From assembly GCA_025352885.1 (NCBI GenBank), contig JANXRZ010000110.1:1-43354 (forward strand): a DNA stretch of 43,354 nucleotides, in the 5' to 3' direction. Below, piece by piece: positions 1-7,482 of this stretch. Each line of letters opens with the position of its first letter. Position 1 is the stretch's first letter. The notes under the pieces are model-generated. The model was not told where the DNA came from and ran no database searches. It saw only the letters and a program-made list of their open reading frames with translations. A program made the position numbers and the translations under genes. This DNA comes from Pseudomonadota bacterium (GTDB taxonomy: Bacteria > Pseudomonadota > Gammaproteobacteria > Burkholderiales > SG8-39).

Positions 1-452
1 TGGTAAACGCACCGCCGGACGTGATGAACCACAACCTCGAGACCGTGCCGCGCCTTTACCGGCAGGCCCGGCCAGGAGGGGATTACCAGCACTCGCTATC
101 GCTGCTCCAATCCTTTAAGCGCCGCTACCCGAACGTGCCGACAAAATCGGGGCTCATGGTCGGGCTAGGGGAAACCGACGAGGAGATCCTCGCCGTGATG
201 CGCGACCTGCGCGCGCATGACGTCGACATGGTCACGATCGGCCAGTACCTGCAGCCGAGCCCGCACCACCTTGCCGTCGAGCGCTACGTGCATCCGGATG
301 TCTTTAGGATGTTCGAGGCGCAAGCTTCGGCGATGGGTTTCCGGCACGCCGCGATCGGCGCGATGGTCCGCTCTTCTTATCACGCGGACCAGCAGGCGCA
401 TGAAGCCGGTGTCCTGGCGAATGTCCCGGTACCGGTACATGAATTGCCCTGA
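1..452 (+). CDS. lipA: Lipoyl synthase LipA, C-terminal part (5' end outside window)
   Basis: Lipoyl synthase is a cytoplasmic radical-SAM enzyme. It inserts two sulfur atoms into octanoyl groups carried on lipoyl domains, the last step of lipoate synthesis. The frame is already open at nucleotide 3 and runs 149 codons to a TGA at 450-452, so roughly the first half of a ~320-residue protein lies outside. Visible family landmarks are [22 protein letters not shown] and the C-terminal RSSYHADQQ. The serine of that last motif is known in LipA to bind the auxiliary 4Fe-4S cluster that is sacrificed as sulfur donor. Both cysteine clusters are upstream of the window and cannot be checked. Identification is secure; the symbol rests on near-diagnostic motifs. 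Confidence 0.96.
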   Translation, partial: VNAPPDVMNHNLETVPRLYRQARPGGDYQHSLSLLQSFKRRYPNVPTKSGLMVGLGETDEEILAVMRDLRAHDVDMVTIGQYLQPSPHHLAVERYVHPDVFRMFEAQASAMGFRHAAIGAMVRSSYHADQQAHEAGVLANVPVPVHELP

Positions 453-503
453 ACGCCGCACGGGCGCTGGGGCTACAAAACAGAATGTTCTGAAATTACG
501 GCG

Positions 504-1025
504 TCAGGCCGGGTCGGCCAGCGCCTTTTCGAGCACGGCATTAAGTTCGGCCGCGGTCGGCTCGCCCACGTACCGCTTGATGATCCGGCCGCGGCGATCG
601 ACCACGAAGCTGGTGGGCGTCGCCTGCACATTGCCCCAGCTCCTGGCCAATCCTCCATCGAGGTCGAGCGCAACCTTGAAAGGCAACGCCTGCTTTTGCA
701 CGTATCCGGCCACGAGGTTCGGATGGTCGTAGCTCATGGCCACCGCCACCATCTCGTAGCCGCGCGGCGCGAATTTTCGATATGTCTCGGTCATCATTGG
801 CATTTCGTGCACGCACACTTCGCACGACGTGGCCCAGAAATTCACCAGCACGACCTTGCCTCGCAGGTCCGACGTGGCGACAGTCTGCCCGGCAAGCGTT
901 GCAAAGCGGACTTCCGGCGCTAGGCTGGTCTCATCGGTTGAGCAGCCTGCAGCAAGGAGAGACGCCGCCGAGGCGACAATGCGGATAAGCTGCGCGAACC
1001 GTTCCACGCTTGAAGGATGTGCCAT
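504..1025 (-). CDS. TlpA/ResA-family thioredoxin-like lipoprotein
   Basis: This is a predicted periplasmic, membrane-anchored thiol-disulfide oxidoreductase of the TlpA/ResA type, which reduces or exchanges disulfides in exported proteins such as cytochrome apoproteins. With the start at 1025 it has 173 residues. An N-terminal hydrophobic stretch ends in the lipobox LAAGC (Cys28 as lipid site). A thioredoxin-like domain follows with FWATSCEVC, giving the redox pair Cys68/Cys71, and a TPTSFVVD segment carrying the cis-proline. The start is uncertain: the ATG at 1025 overlaps the ATG of the divergent DUF4197 gene, and an in-frame ATG lies 4 codons upstream and a GTG 6 codons downstream, none with a strong Shine-Dalgarno. 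The gene converges on lipA with about 50 nt between the stops. The partner substrate cannot be inferred. Confidence 0.85.
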   Translation of the reverse strand: MAHPSSVERFAQLIRIVASAASLLAAGCSTDETSLAPEVRFATLAGQTVATSDLRGKVVLVNFWATSCEVCVHEMPMMTETYRKFAPRGYEMVAVAMSYDHPNLVAGYVQKQALPFKVALDLDGGLARSWGNVQATPTSFVVDRRGRIIKRYVGEPTAAELNAVLEKALADPA

Positions 1026-1704
1026 GAGAACCCGCATTTTCGCTCTGATCGCCGGCCTTGTCATGGCCGGACCCGTTTTCGCCGGCGTCGAGGCGCTCAG
1101 CACCCAGGACGCCACCAGCGGACTGCGGGAGGCGCTCGTTACCGGCGCACAGTACGCGGTCGAATCCCTCGGCAAGCAGGACGGGTTCTTCGGCAACGGC
1201 AAGGTGAAGATCCCGCTGCCGGAATCGGCCCAGAAAGTGGAGAAGCTCCTGCGCCAGTTCGGCATGAGCAAGCAGGCCGATGAACTGATCCTGACGATCA
1301 ACCGTGCGGCCGAAGCTGCGGTCCCGGAGGCCAAGACGCTGCTCGTCGACTCGGTGCGCAAGATGAGCGTTCAGGATGCCAAGGGAATCCTGATGGGCGG
1401 CCAGGATTCGGCCACGAAGTACTTCAAGCGCACGACGAGCGACCAGATACGCGGCCGATTCCTGCCGATCGTGAAAAAGGCAACCGCCAAAGTTCAGCTC
1501 GCGCAGAAATACGACGAGTACGCGGGGAAAGGCGCGAAGTTCGGCCTCATCAAGAAGGAGGACGCGCACCTGGACGACTACGTCACGCAGAAGGCGCTGG
1601 ATGGTCTCTTCGTGATGATCGCCGAACAGGAAGCGAAGATCCGCCAAAACCCGGCCGAAGCCGCAACGAGCCTGCTCAAGAAGGTCTTCGGCGCGATCAA
1701 ATAA
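1024..1704 (+). CDS. DUF4197 family exported protein
   Basis: This is a 226-residue protein with a Sec signal peptide (about residues 1-20, ending near VFA-GVEAL). The rest is mostly helical and charged and matches the DUF4197 family of proteobacterial periplasmic proteins. Recognisable pieces are GLREAL near the N-terminus, IPLPESAQKVEKLLRQFG, a central MSVQDAKGILMGG and the C-terminal YVTQKALDGLF. No catalytic motif is visible and the function is unknown. The start at 1024 is supported by AAGGA at 1012-1016, seven bases upstream, and by the signal peptide; a longer in-frame reading from 829 would destroy that signal. It is transcribed away from the TlpA-like gene and convergently with polA, with a hairpin between. 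Confidence 0.85.
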   Translation: MRTRIFALIAGLVMAGPVFAGVEALSTQDATSGLREALVTGAQYAVESLGKQDGFFGNGKVKIPLPESAQKVEKLLRQFGMSKQADELILTINRAAEAAVPEAKTLLVDSVRKMSVQDAKGILMGGQDSATKYFKRTTSDQIRGRFLPIVKKATAKVQLAQKYDEYAGKGAKFGLIKKEDAHLDDYVTQKALDGLFVMIAEQEAKIRQNPAEAATSLLKKVFGAIK

Positions 1705-1748
1705 AGCCCAATCAGCTAGGAACGGTCGCGAGGTTAGGAAGGGGCACG

Positions 1749-1768
1749 GGGGAAACCTTGGTTTCCCC
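1749..1768. terminator. Candidate bidirectional terminator hairpin between DUF4197 gene and polA
   Basis: A perfect inverted repeat of nine bases (GGGGAAACC / GGTTTCCCC) around a two-base centre sits between the convergent stop codons at 1704 and 1781. Neither side has a long T run, so it is a likely but not textbook intrinsic terminator that could serve both strands. Confidence 0.5.
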
Positions 1769-1780
1769 TGTACCTAGCGC

Positions 1781-4552
1781 CTAGTGCGCTTTGTCCCAGT
1801 TGTCGCCTACGCCGACATCGACGATCAAATCAACGTCCAGCACCGCAACGTTTTGCATTAGGCCGGGCAGCGTCTCTTTCACCGAATCGATCTCGCCTTC
1901 GGGCACTTGGAGCACGAGCTCGTCGTGGACCTGCATGATCAGCAGCGTGGCGAGCTTTTGCTCATCGAGCCATGCCTGCACCTTTACCATTGCAAGCTTG
2001 ATGAGGTCGGCCGCCGTCCCCTGCATCGGCGCATTGATCGCGGCACGTTCCGCTGCCTGCCGTCGCTGGGGACCGCCGCTTCGGATTTCGGGGAGCCAGA
2101 GACGCCGGCCGAAGACGGTCTCCACAAAGCCGCACTCGCGCGCCGAGTCACGAGTCTGCTGCATGTAGCGCTGGACGCCCGGATAGCGTGCAAAGTAGCT
2201 GTCGATGTAGGCCTGCGCCGTGGCGCGCTCGATGCTGAGGTTCTGCGCCAGGCCAAAAGCCGACATGCCGTAGATCAGGCCGAAGTTGATCGCCTTGGCC
2301 GCGCGGCGCTCATCCAAGGTGACTTCATCGAGCGGCCGCCCGAACACTTCGGCGGCCGTCGCGCGATGGACATCGAGGCCTTTTTCAAACGCGTGCTTCA
2401 ACCCGGCGTCGCCTGAAAGGTGCGCCATGATTCGCAACTCGATTTGCGAATAGTCGGCGCTGACGATCTTTGAGCCGGGCGGCGCGATGAAGGCTTCGCG
2501 AATGCGTCGGCCTTGGGGCGTGCGCACGGGGATGTTCTGCAGGTTGGGATCGTTGGACGACAACCGGCCGGTGACGGCGACCGCCTGCGAATACGTGGTG
2601 TGGACGCGGCCGGTCTTCGCGTCGACCATGCGGGGCAGCTTGTCGGTATAGGTCGACTTCAGCTTGGCGATGCTGCGATATTCAAGCAGGAGTTTCGGCA
2701 GCGGGTAGTCGGCCGCCAGTTCCTGCAGGACGTCCTCATCGGTGGACGGTTGGCCGCCCGGCGTTTTCTTCTTGATCGGCAGGCCCTGTTTCTCGAACAG
2801 GATTTCCTGGATCTGCTTGGGCGAATTCAAGTTGAAAGGCTGGCCCGCGGCCTGATGAGCCTTTTTCTCGATCTCGAGCATCTCCGTACCGAGCTCGTGG
2901 CTCTGCGCTACGAGCTTAGGCACGTCGAGCAGCACGCCGTTGCGCTCCATGCGCAGCAGCACCGGCAGTACCGGCATCTCGATCTGCTCGTAGACGAACT
3001 TGAGCTTCTCGTCGGCCGCGATCTGGCTGTGCATCCACTCGTGAACCGCCAGTGTGCAATCGGCGTCTTCGGCTGAATACTTCGTGGCGCGGTCGACGTC
3101 GACTTCGGCAAACGAAATGCGCGACGCGCCTTTACCGGTCATCGCGTCGTAGCTCAACGTTTCCCAGCCGCAGTGCCGCCGCGCCAGCGTTTCGAGGTCG
3201 TGCCGCTCATGCACTTCGAGCACATAGGATTCGAGCAGCGAGTCATGCGCGATTCCGCGCAGTGCGACGCCATGGTTTGCAAGCACATGGGCGTCGAATT
3301 TGAGGTTCTGGCCGACCTTGCCGGGCTTCTCGCCTTCCAGCCACGGTCTGAGGATCCCGAGCGCGCGCTCGACGCCCAGCTGCTCGGGTGCGCCGGCATA
3401 GCGGTGTGCCACCGGCACGTAGTACGCGGCCTCATCGAAGGCGAAGGACAACCCCACGAGGTTTGCAGTCATGGGCTCGAGCCCATCGGTCTCCGTGTCG
3501 AAGCCCACGAGCTCCGCCTTGTCCAGGCGCGCGGCGAGTTCGTGCAGTTCAGGCTCCGTGATCACCATCGAATAGGTTCGCCGCGGCCTTTCCGGGCGAC
3601 TTGGGTCTGAGGACACAGGTGTCGTCGTAAAAGCCGTGGTCCGCGAATGCACCGGGGCCCGCAGCGCCTTTTCGGCCTCCGGCTCACCGCCCTCCAGTTC
3701 GCGCAGCCACGACTTGAGGCCGTAGCGCGAGAAGAGCTCCTTCAGCTTGTCCTTGTTGTAGCCGCCCTGGTGCAGGTCCGGCACCGTCACCGGCAGCTCG
3801 CAGTCGCGCCGCATCGTGAGGAGGAACCGCGCCTTGGGGAGCCAGTCGAGCGCCTTGCGCAGGTTCTCGCCGACCGCGCCAGTGATCCCGTTTGCGTTCG
3901 CGATCACCGCGTCAAGTGAGCCGTACTCCGTGATCCACTTGCAGGCCGTCTTGGGGCCGACCTTGTCGACGCCCGGAACGTTGTCGATCGAATCGCCCAC
4001 CAGCGAGTAGTAATCGACGATGAGCTCGGGCGGCACGCCGAATTTTTTCTTGACCCCCTCGATGTCGAGCTTTTCGTTGGTCATCGTATTGACCAGCGTG
4101 ACCTGCTCGTCCACCAGTTGCGCCAAGTCCTTGTCGCCGGTGGAGATGACACAGTTCATCCCGACCTTCTTCGCTTGCTCGGCGAGCGTTGCGATCACAT
4201 CGTCTGCCTCCACGCCGTCGACCGCGACCACCGGCCAGCCGAGTGCCGCTACGATCTCCCTAATCGGCTCGACTTGCGACGCCAGGTCGTCCGGCATGGC
4301 GGAGCGATTGGCCTTGTATTCGGCGTACGCTTCCTCCCGGAAGGTCTTGGCCTTCGTATCGAACACACAGGCTCGCGCTTCGGTCTTGTAGTCGGTTGCC
4401 AGCCGCCTTAGCATGTTCACCACGCCATAGATCGCGCCGGTGTGCTCGCCGGCGGCGTTCTTCAGTTCCGGCATCGCATGGAACGCGCGATACAGGTACG
4501 ACGAGCCGTCGACCAGCAACAGCGTTTTGGCAGGTTCTTTCTGAGGATCCAC
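1781..4552 (-). CDS. polA: DNA polymerase I
   Basis: DNA polymerase I fills gaps and removes RNA primers in Okazaki fragments and in excision repair. All three domains are present in 923 residues (E. coli: 928): the N-terminal 5'-3' flap exonuclease (LLLVDGSSYLYRAF, then VEADDVIATLA), a 3'-5' proofreading domain with the metal-binding FDTETDG and YSAEDAD still intact, and the polymerase domain with motif A (SADYSQIELR), motif B (AAKAINFGLIYGMS) and motif C (QVHDELVLQ). The frame stays open upstream to 4714, but homology begins at the GTG at 4552, which I take as the start; a TTG two codons earlier is an alternative. No strong ribosome binding site is visible. It is divergent from the LOG-family gene with only 7 nt between start codons. 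Confidence 0.97.
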   Translation of the reverse strand: MDPQKEPAKTLLLVDGSSYLYRAFHAMPELKNAAGEHTGAIYGVVNMLRRLATDYKTEARACVFDTKAKTFREEAYAEYKANRSAMPDDLASQVEPIREIVAALGWPVVAVDGVEADDVIATLAEQAKKVGMNCVISTGDKDLAQLVDEQVTLVNTMTNEKLDIEGVKKKFGVPPELIVDYYSLVGDSIDNVPGVDKVGPKTACKWITEYGSLDAVIANANGITGAVGENLRKALDWLPKARFLLTMRRDCELPVTVPDLHQGGYNKDKLKELFSRYGLKSWLRELEGGEPEAEKALRAPVHSRTTAFTTTPVSSDPSRPERPRRTYSMVITEPELHELAARLDKAELVGFDTETDGLEPMTANLVGLSFAFDEAAYYVPVAHRYAGAPEQLGVERALGILRPWLEGEKPGKVGQNLKFDAHVLANHGVALRGIAHDSLLESYVLEVHERHDLETLARRHCGWETLSYDAMTGKGASRISFAEVDVDRATKYSAEDADCTLAVHEWMHSQIAADEKLKFVYEQIEMPVLPVLLRMERNGVLLDVPKLVAQSHELGTEMLEIEKKAHQAAGQPFNLNSPKQIQEILFEKQGLPIKKKTPGGQPSTDEDVLQELAADYPLPKLLLEYRSIAKLKSTYTDKLPRMVDAKTGRVHTTYSQAVAVTGRLSSNDPNLQNIPVRTPQGRRIREAFIAPPGSKIVSADYSQIELRIMAHLSGDAGLKHAFEKGLDVHRATAAEVFGRPLDEVTLDERRAAKAINFGLIYGMSAFGLAQNLSIERATAQAYIDSYFARYPGVQRYMQQTRDSARECGFVETVFGRRLWLPEIRSGGPQRRQAAERAAINAPMQGTAADLIKLAMVKVQAWLDEQKLATLLIMQVHDELVLQVPEGEIDSVKETLPGLMQNVAVLDVDLIVDVGVGDNWDKAH

Positions 4553-4559
4553 AGACAAG

Positions 4560-5291
4560 ATGAGTGACGTCGACAAGCTTCCGATCCCGGCGGATGCCGG
4601 AGCCGAATCACGCGGAACAAGTACTGCCGGCGAGGCCTGGCGCGTGTTCGGAATTATGTCAGAGTTCGTGGAGGCAACCGAGCGCCTGTCGCGCATCCGT
4701 CCTGCAGTTTCCATCTTCGGCAGCGCGCGCGTGGCGAACGACTCGCCGGCCTACCGCCTGGCTGAAGAAACCTGCCGCTTGCTCTCGGACGCCGGATTCG
4801 CCGTTATCTCCGGCGGCGGTCCTGGCGTCATGGAAGCCGCGAACAAGGGCGCTTTCTTCGGCCGCTCGCCTTCCATCGGCCTGAACATCGAGCTCCGGCA
4901 CGAGCAGCATGGCAACGAGTATCAGGACATCAGCCTGCGCTTTAAGCATTTCTTCGCGCGCAAGGTCATGTTCGTCAAGTTCGCCTGCGCCTATGTGGTC
5001 CTGCCGGGCGGCTTCGGCACCCTGGACGAGCTCTTCGAGGCGCTCGTGCTCGTCCAGACGAAGAAGACGCGCGCCATGCCCATCATCCTCATGCATTCCC
5101 CCTTTTGGGTGGGCCTCGTGGACTGGATCCGGGACAGGCTGGTGGCGGAGCGCATGATCGATGCCGAAGACCCGCAGCTGATCCAGATGATCGACGAGCC
5201 CAAGGAGGTTGTGGCGGCGATTTTTGCGCACTACGAAAAGCGCGGATTCCAGCTGCTGCCCTCGGAACGCGAGGTGATGCTCAACCTGTGA
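4560..5291 (+). CDS. LOG family protein (TIGR00730), putative nucleotide phosphoribohydrolase
   Basis: This is a 243-residue Rossmann-fold protein of the LOG/YgdH type. Characterised members cleave the N-glycosidic bond of nucleoside 5'-monophosphates, either cytokinin ribotides or ordinary AMP-type nucleotides. The two signature sites are visible: SGGGPGVMEAANKGA around residue 84 and PGGFGTLDE around residue 148; the second holds the catalytic Glu and the phosphate-binding glycines. The ATG at 4560 has a GAGG about a dozen bases upstream, rather far. A Met at residue 33, just before the conserved core, could be an alternative start. The gene is divergent from polA and followed by a DUF2782 gene after 36 nt. 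Whether the substrate is a cytokinin precursor or a general nucleotide cannot be decided here. Confidence 0.88.
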   Translation: MSDVDKLPIPADAGAESRGTSTAGEAWRVFGIMSEFVEATERLSRIRPAVSIFGSARVANDSPAYRLAEETCRLLSDAGFAVISGGGPGVMEAANKGAFFGRSPSIGLNIELRHEQHGNEYQDISLRFKHFFARKVMFVKFACAYVVLPGGFGTLDELFEALVLVQTKKTRAMPIILMHSPFWVGLVDWIRDRLVAERMIDAEDPQLIQMIDEPKEVVAAIFAHYEKRGFQLLPSEREVMLNL

Positions 5292-5304
5292 CTGGAGGCG
5301 ATTC

Positions 5305-5313
5305 TGCTAGAAT
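5305..5313 (+). promoter_or_regulatory. Candidate extended -10 promoter for the DUF2782-thrB unit
   Basis: TGCTAGAAT fits an extended -10 element (TGn plus a TATAAT-like hexamer), 14 nt before the ATG at 5328. No recognisable -35 hexamer is seen at 16-18 bp. Transcription would start within about 10 nt of the start codon. Confidence 0.35.
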
Positions 5314-5327
5314 TCCCCGCAACGGCC

Positions 5328-5669
5328 ATGCGAAAACTTCTCACCTTCCTCCTCCTGGCCGCAGCGTTCCCGGTGCTCGCGCAGAACCGACCGCCACTGC
5401 AACTGGAGCCGCTGCCTCCGCCCCCGCCGCTGGCGCCAGGTCTTTCGGATGCCGACGATACCGCCCCCCGGGTGAACATCCCGGTGCAACGCGAGGACAA
5501 GGTCGAAGAAGTGCGGGAAAACGGGCGGGTCGTCATGATGAGGGTCACCCCGCCAAACGGCGTTCCGTATTACCTGATGGATAACACCGGCAACGGCAAC
5601 TGGATGCGCCGCGACTCGCTCGACGATGGCGTGCGCGTGCCGATGTGGACCATCCGCACGTTCGACTGA
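5328..5669 (+). CDS. DUF2782 domain-containing exported protein
   Basis: This is a 113-residue small exported protein. A hydrophobic N-terminus (about residues 1-18, AFPVLA then QNRPP) serves as a signal peptide. A proline-rich linker follows, then a conserved C-terminal domain with EVRENGRVVMMRVTP, GVPYYLMD and a final VPMWTIRTF. These features match DUF2782, a small betaproteobacterial and gammaproteobacterial family commonly found beside polA and thrB. The function is unknown and no catalytic residues are evident. The stop at 5669 is only 4 nt from the thrB start, so the two are almost surely co-transcribed. Confidence 0.85.
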   Translation: MRKLLTFLLLAAAFPVLAQNRPPLQLEPLPPPPPLAPGLSDADDTAPRVNIPVQREDKVEEVRENGRVVMMRVTPPNGVPYYLMDNTGNGNWMRRDSLDDGVRVPMWTIRTFD

Positions 5670-5673
5670 TCGC

Positions 5674-6630
5674 TTGTCGGTCTTCACGCCGGTTTCCGAG
5701 GCCCAGCTTGCCACCTGGCTGAAGCGCTATTCGGTCGGAACGCTCGAGCTGCTCGAGCCCATCGCCGCTGGAATAGAGAACACCAACTATTTCGTCACCA
5801 CGACGCAGGGCCGCTACGTCCTCACCCTGTTCGAGAAGCTGGGCGCAAAAGAGCTGCCTTTCTACCTCGATCTCATGGCCCATCTCGCGCGCCACGGCAT
5901 TCCGTGCCCCGCGCCGATTGCCGATGTGGGCGACCAATATTTGGGCGAGTTGAACGGCAAGCCGGCGGCGCTCGTCACGCGCCTGCCCGGCAAATCCGTC
6001 ATGCGTCCGGGAGCGGATCACTGCGGGCAGCTTGGCGCACTGTTAGCGCGCATGCACCTTGCAGGACGGTCATATGCCGCGCACCAGGACAACCCGCGCG
6101 GGCCGCGCTGGTGGCGGGAGACGGCCCCTAAGGTGCGCCCGTTCCTCGATGAGGCCGGGCAGGCCCTGCTCGAGCGGGAAATGACTTTCCAGGGGCAGCA
6201 TCGATTTCCCGAGCTCCCGCGTGGTCCGGTACATGGGGACCTCTTCCGTGACAACGCCATCTTCCAGGACGGCCGGCTCTGCGGCGTGTTCGATTTCTAC
6301 TTCGCAGGCGTCGATGTCCTGCTCTTCGATGTCGCCGTCTGCGCTAACGACTGGTGCCTTGTCGACCCGGCCGCCGATCGCAGGTTCGCGCCGAACCTGG
6401 TCGCTGCGTTCCTCGGCGAGTACGCCAAGGTGCGCACCTTTACGCCCGACGAGCGCGAAGCGTGGCCGACGCTGTTGCGCGGCGCGGCCTTGCGGTTCTG
6501 GCTTTCGCGCCTCTACGACTATCACTTGCCGCGTCCCGGGGAACTCGTGCACGCTCACGACCCCGGCCATTTCCGCGAGGTGCTTGAACTTCGGGCAAGC
6601 CCCGCAGCGCCCGTGCCCTGGGTCGACTGA
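5674..6630 (+). CDS. thrB: Homoserine kinase (ThrB, aminoglycoside-phosphotransferase fold)
   Basis: This enzyme phosphorylates L-homoserine to O-phosphohomoserine in threonine biosynthesis. It is of the betaproteobacterial/pseudomonad type, which has the aminoglycoside-phosphotransferase fold and is unrelated to the GHMP-type E. coli ThrB. The 318 residues include N-terminal SVFTPVSEAQLATWL, the typical beginning of this family, IENTNYFVTT, and the catalytic HGDLFRDN (His187, Asp189, Asn194) followed by a Mg-binding FDFYF segment. I choose the TTG at 5674 because homology begins exactly there; a longer ATG reading from 5626 would overlap the previous gene in a non-homologous stretch. Its stop overlaps the next ATG by one base. 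Confidence 0.92.
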   Translation: MSVFTPVSEAQLATWLKRYSVGTLELLEPIAAGIENTNYFVTTTQGRYVLTLFEKLGAKELPFYLDLMAHLARHGIPCPAPIADVGDQYLGELNGKPAALVTRLPGKSVMRPGADHCGQLGALLARMHLAGRSYAAHQDNPRGPRWWRETAPKVRPFLDEAGQALLEREMTFQGQHRFPELPRGPVHGDLFRDNAIFQDGRLCGVFDFYFAGVDVLLFDVAVCANDWCLVDPAADRRFAPNLVAAFLGEYAKVRTFTPDEREAWPTLLRGAALRFWLSRLYDYHLPRPGELVHAHDPGHFREVLELRASPAAPVPWVD

Positions 6631-7412
6631 TGCAGGCTCGCCTCATTCCCGCCGGCCGTGGTTGGCGATGGCTCACCGACGGATGGAAGATCTTTCGCGC
6701 ATCCCCGCTGAAGTGGCTTGCGCTCGTGTTCGGTTATTGGATGCTGATGACCGTCGCGAGCGTCATCCCTGTCGTTGGCGTGGTCGCCGTGCTCCTTCTC
6801 GTCCCGGGCTTCTCCGTCGCTTTCATGGCCGCGAGCCGCGTGGTCGAGCGTGGTCAGCCCATCGAGCTTTCGCTGCTTTTCGCCGGGTTTCGCGAAAACG
6901 TCGGGTCGCAGATTGCGCTCGGCGGCGTGTACCTGGCTTCAATCGGGCTTGTTCTCTCGGCGAGCATGCTGGGCGACGATGGTGCCCTCGCGCGCTGGAT
7001 GGTGACCGGTGCTCGCCCCTCTCCGGAAATGGTTCAGTCGGAGGGCTTCCTTCGCGCGCTCATGCTCGCGGCGACGCTTTACATGCCCGTGATGATGCTC
7101 TTCTGGTTCTCCCCCACGCTGGTCGCCTGGCATGCGATGCCCGTGCCGAAGGCCCTGTTCTTTTCGCTGTTTGCCTGCCTCATGAACTGGCGCGCCTTCA
7201 CCGTCTACAGCCTCGCCTGCGCATTCGTGCTGTTCGTCGTGCCGACGATTGCCTTGTTCGTCCTAATGCTGTTCTCCGCAGGTGCGTTGCGCCCTGCGGC
7301 GATGGCGGTGATGTTCCCGTTCGTGCTGTCCTTGATGCCGCTGCTTTTCGCGAGCTTTTATGCGAGCTATCGGGACATTTTCGCTGGCGAGAATGCGCCG
7401 TCTGGCGCGTAA
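6630..7412 (+). CDS. BPSS1780-family integral membrane protein
   Basis: This is a 260-residue inner-membrane protein with about six hydrophobic segments: near residues 25-60 as a pair, 90-110, 140-160, 175-210 and 215-245. The N-terminus (GWRWLTDGWKIFRASPLKWL) matches the pattern of the BPSS1780 family, membrane proteins that commonly follow thrB in betaproteobacteria. The biochemical role is unknown. The ATG overlaps the thrB TGA by one base (TGATG), which suggests translational coupling. It ends the polA-flanking operon; 70 nt separate it from the next gene. Confidence 0.8.
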   Translation: MQARLIPAGRGWRWLTDGWKIFRASPLKWLALVFGYWMLMTVASVIPVVGVVAVLLLVPGFSVAFMAASRVVERGQPIELSLLFAGFRENVGSQIALGGVYLASIGLVLSASMLGDDGALARWMVTGARPSPEMVQSEGFLRALMLAATLYMPVMMLFWFSPTLVAWHAMPVPKALFFSLFACLMNWRAFTVYSLACAFVLFVVPTIALFVLMLFSAGALRPAAMAVMFPFVLSLMPLLFASFYASYRDIFAGENAPSGA

Positions 7413-7452
7413 CTGTGTGCGCTGGATGACCAAGCAGCACGAGCCGCTGGGA

Positions 7453-7458
7453 TAGAAT
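7453..7458 (+). promoter_or_regulatory. Candidate -10 element for the FAD/Fe-S oxidoreductase gene
   Basis: TAGAAT lies 24 nt before the chosen TTG start of the downstream gene, in the 70-nt gap after the BPSS1780-type gene. No convincing -35 is present at the expected distance. Confidence 0.25.
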
Positions 7459-7482
7459 CATCGGCTATCCCGTCTCACCCAG

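Noticed and set aside
481-492. CAGAATGTTCTG dyad between lipA and the TlpA-like gene as a terminator or operator
   Set aside because: Stem of only five bases with a two-base centre and no T run; too weak to call.
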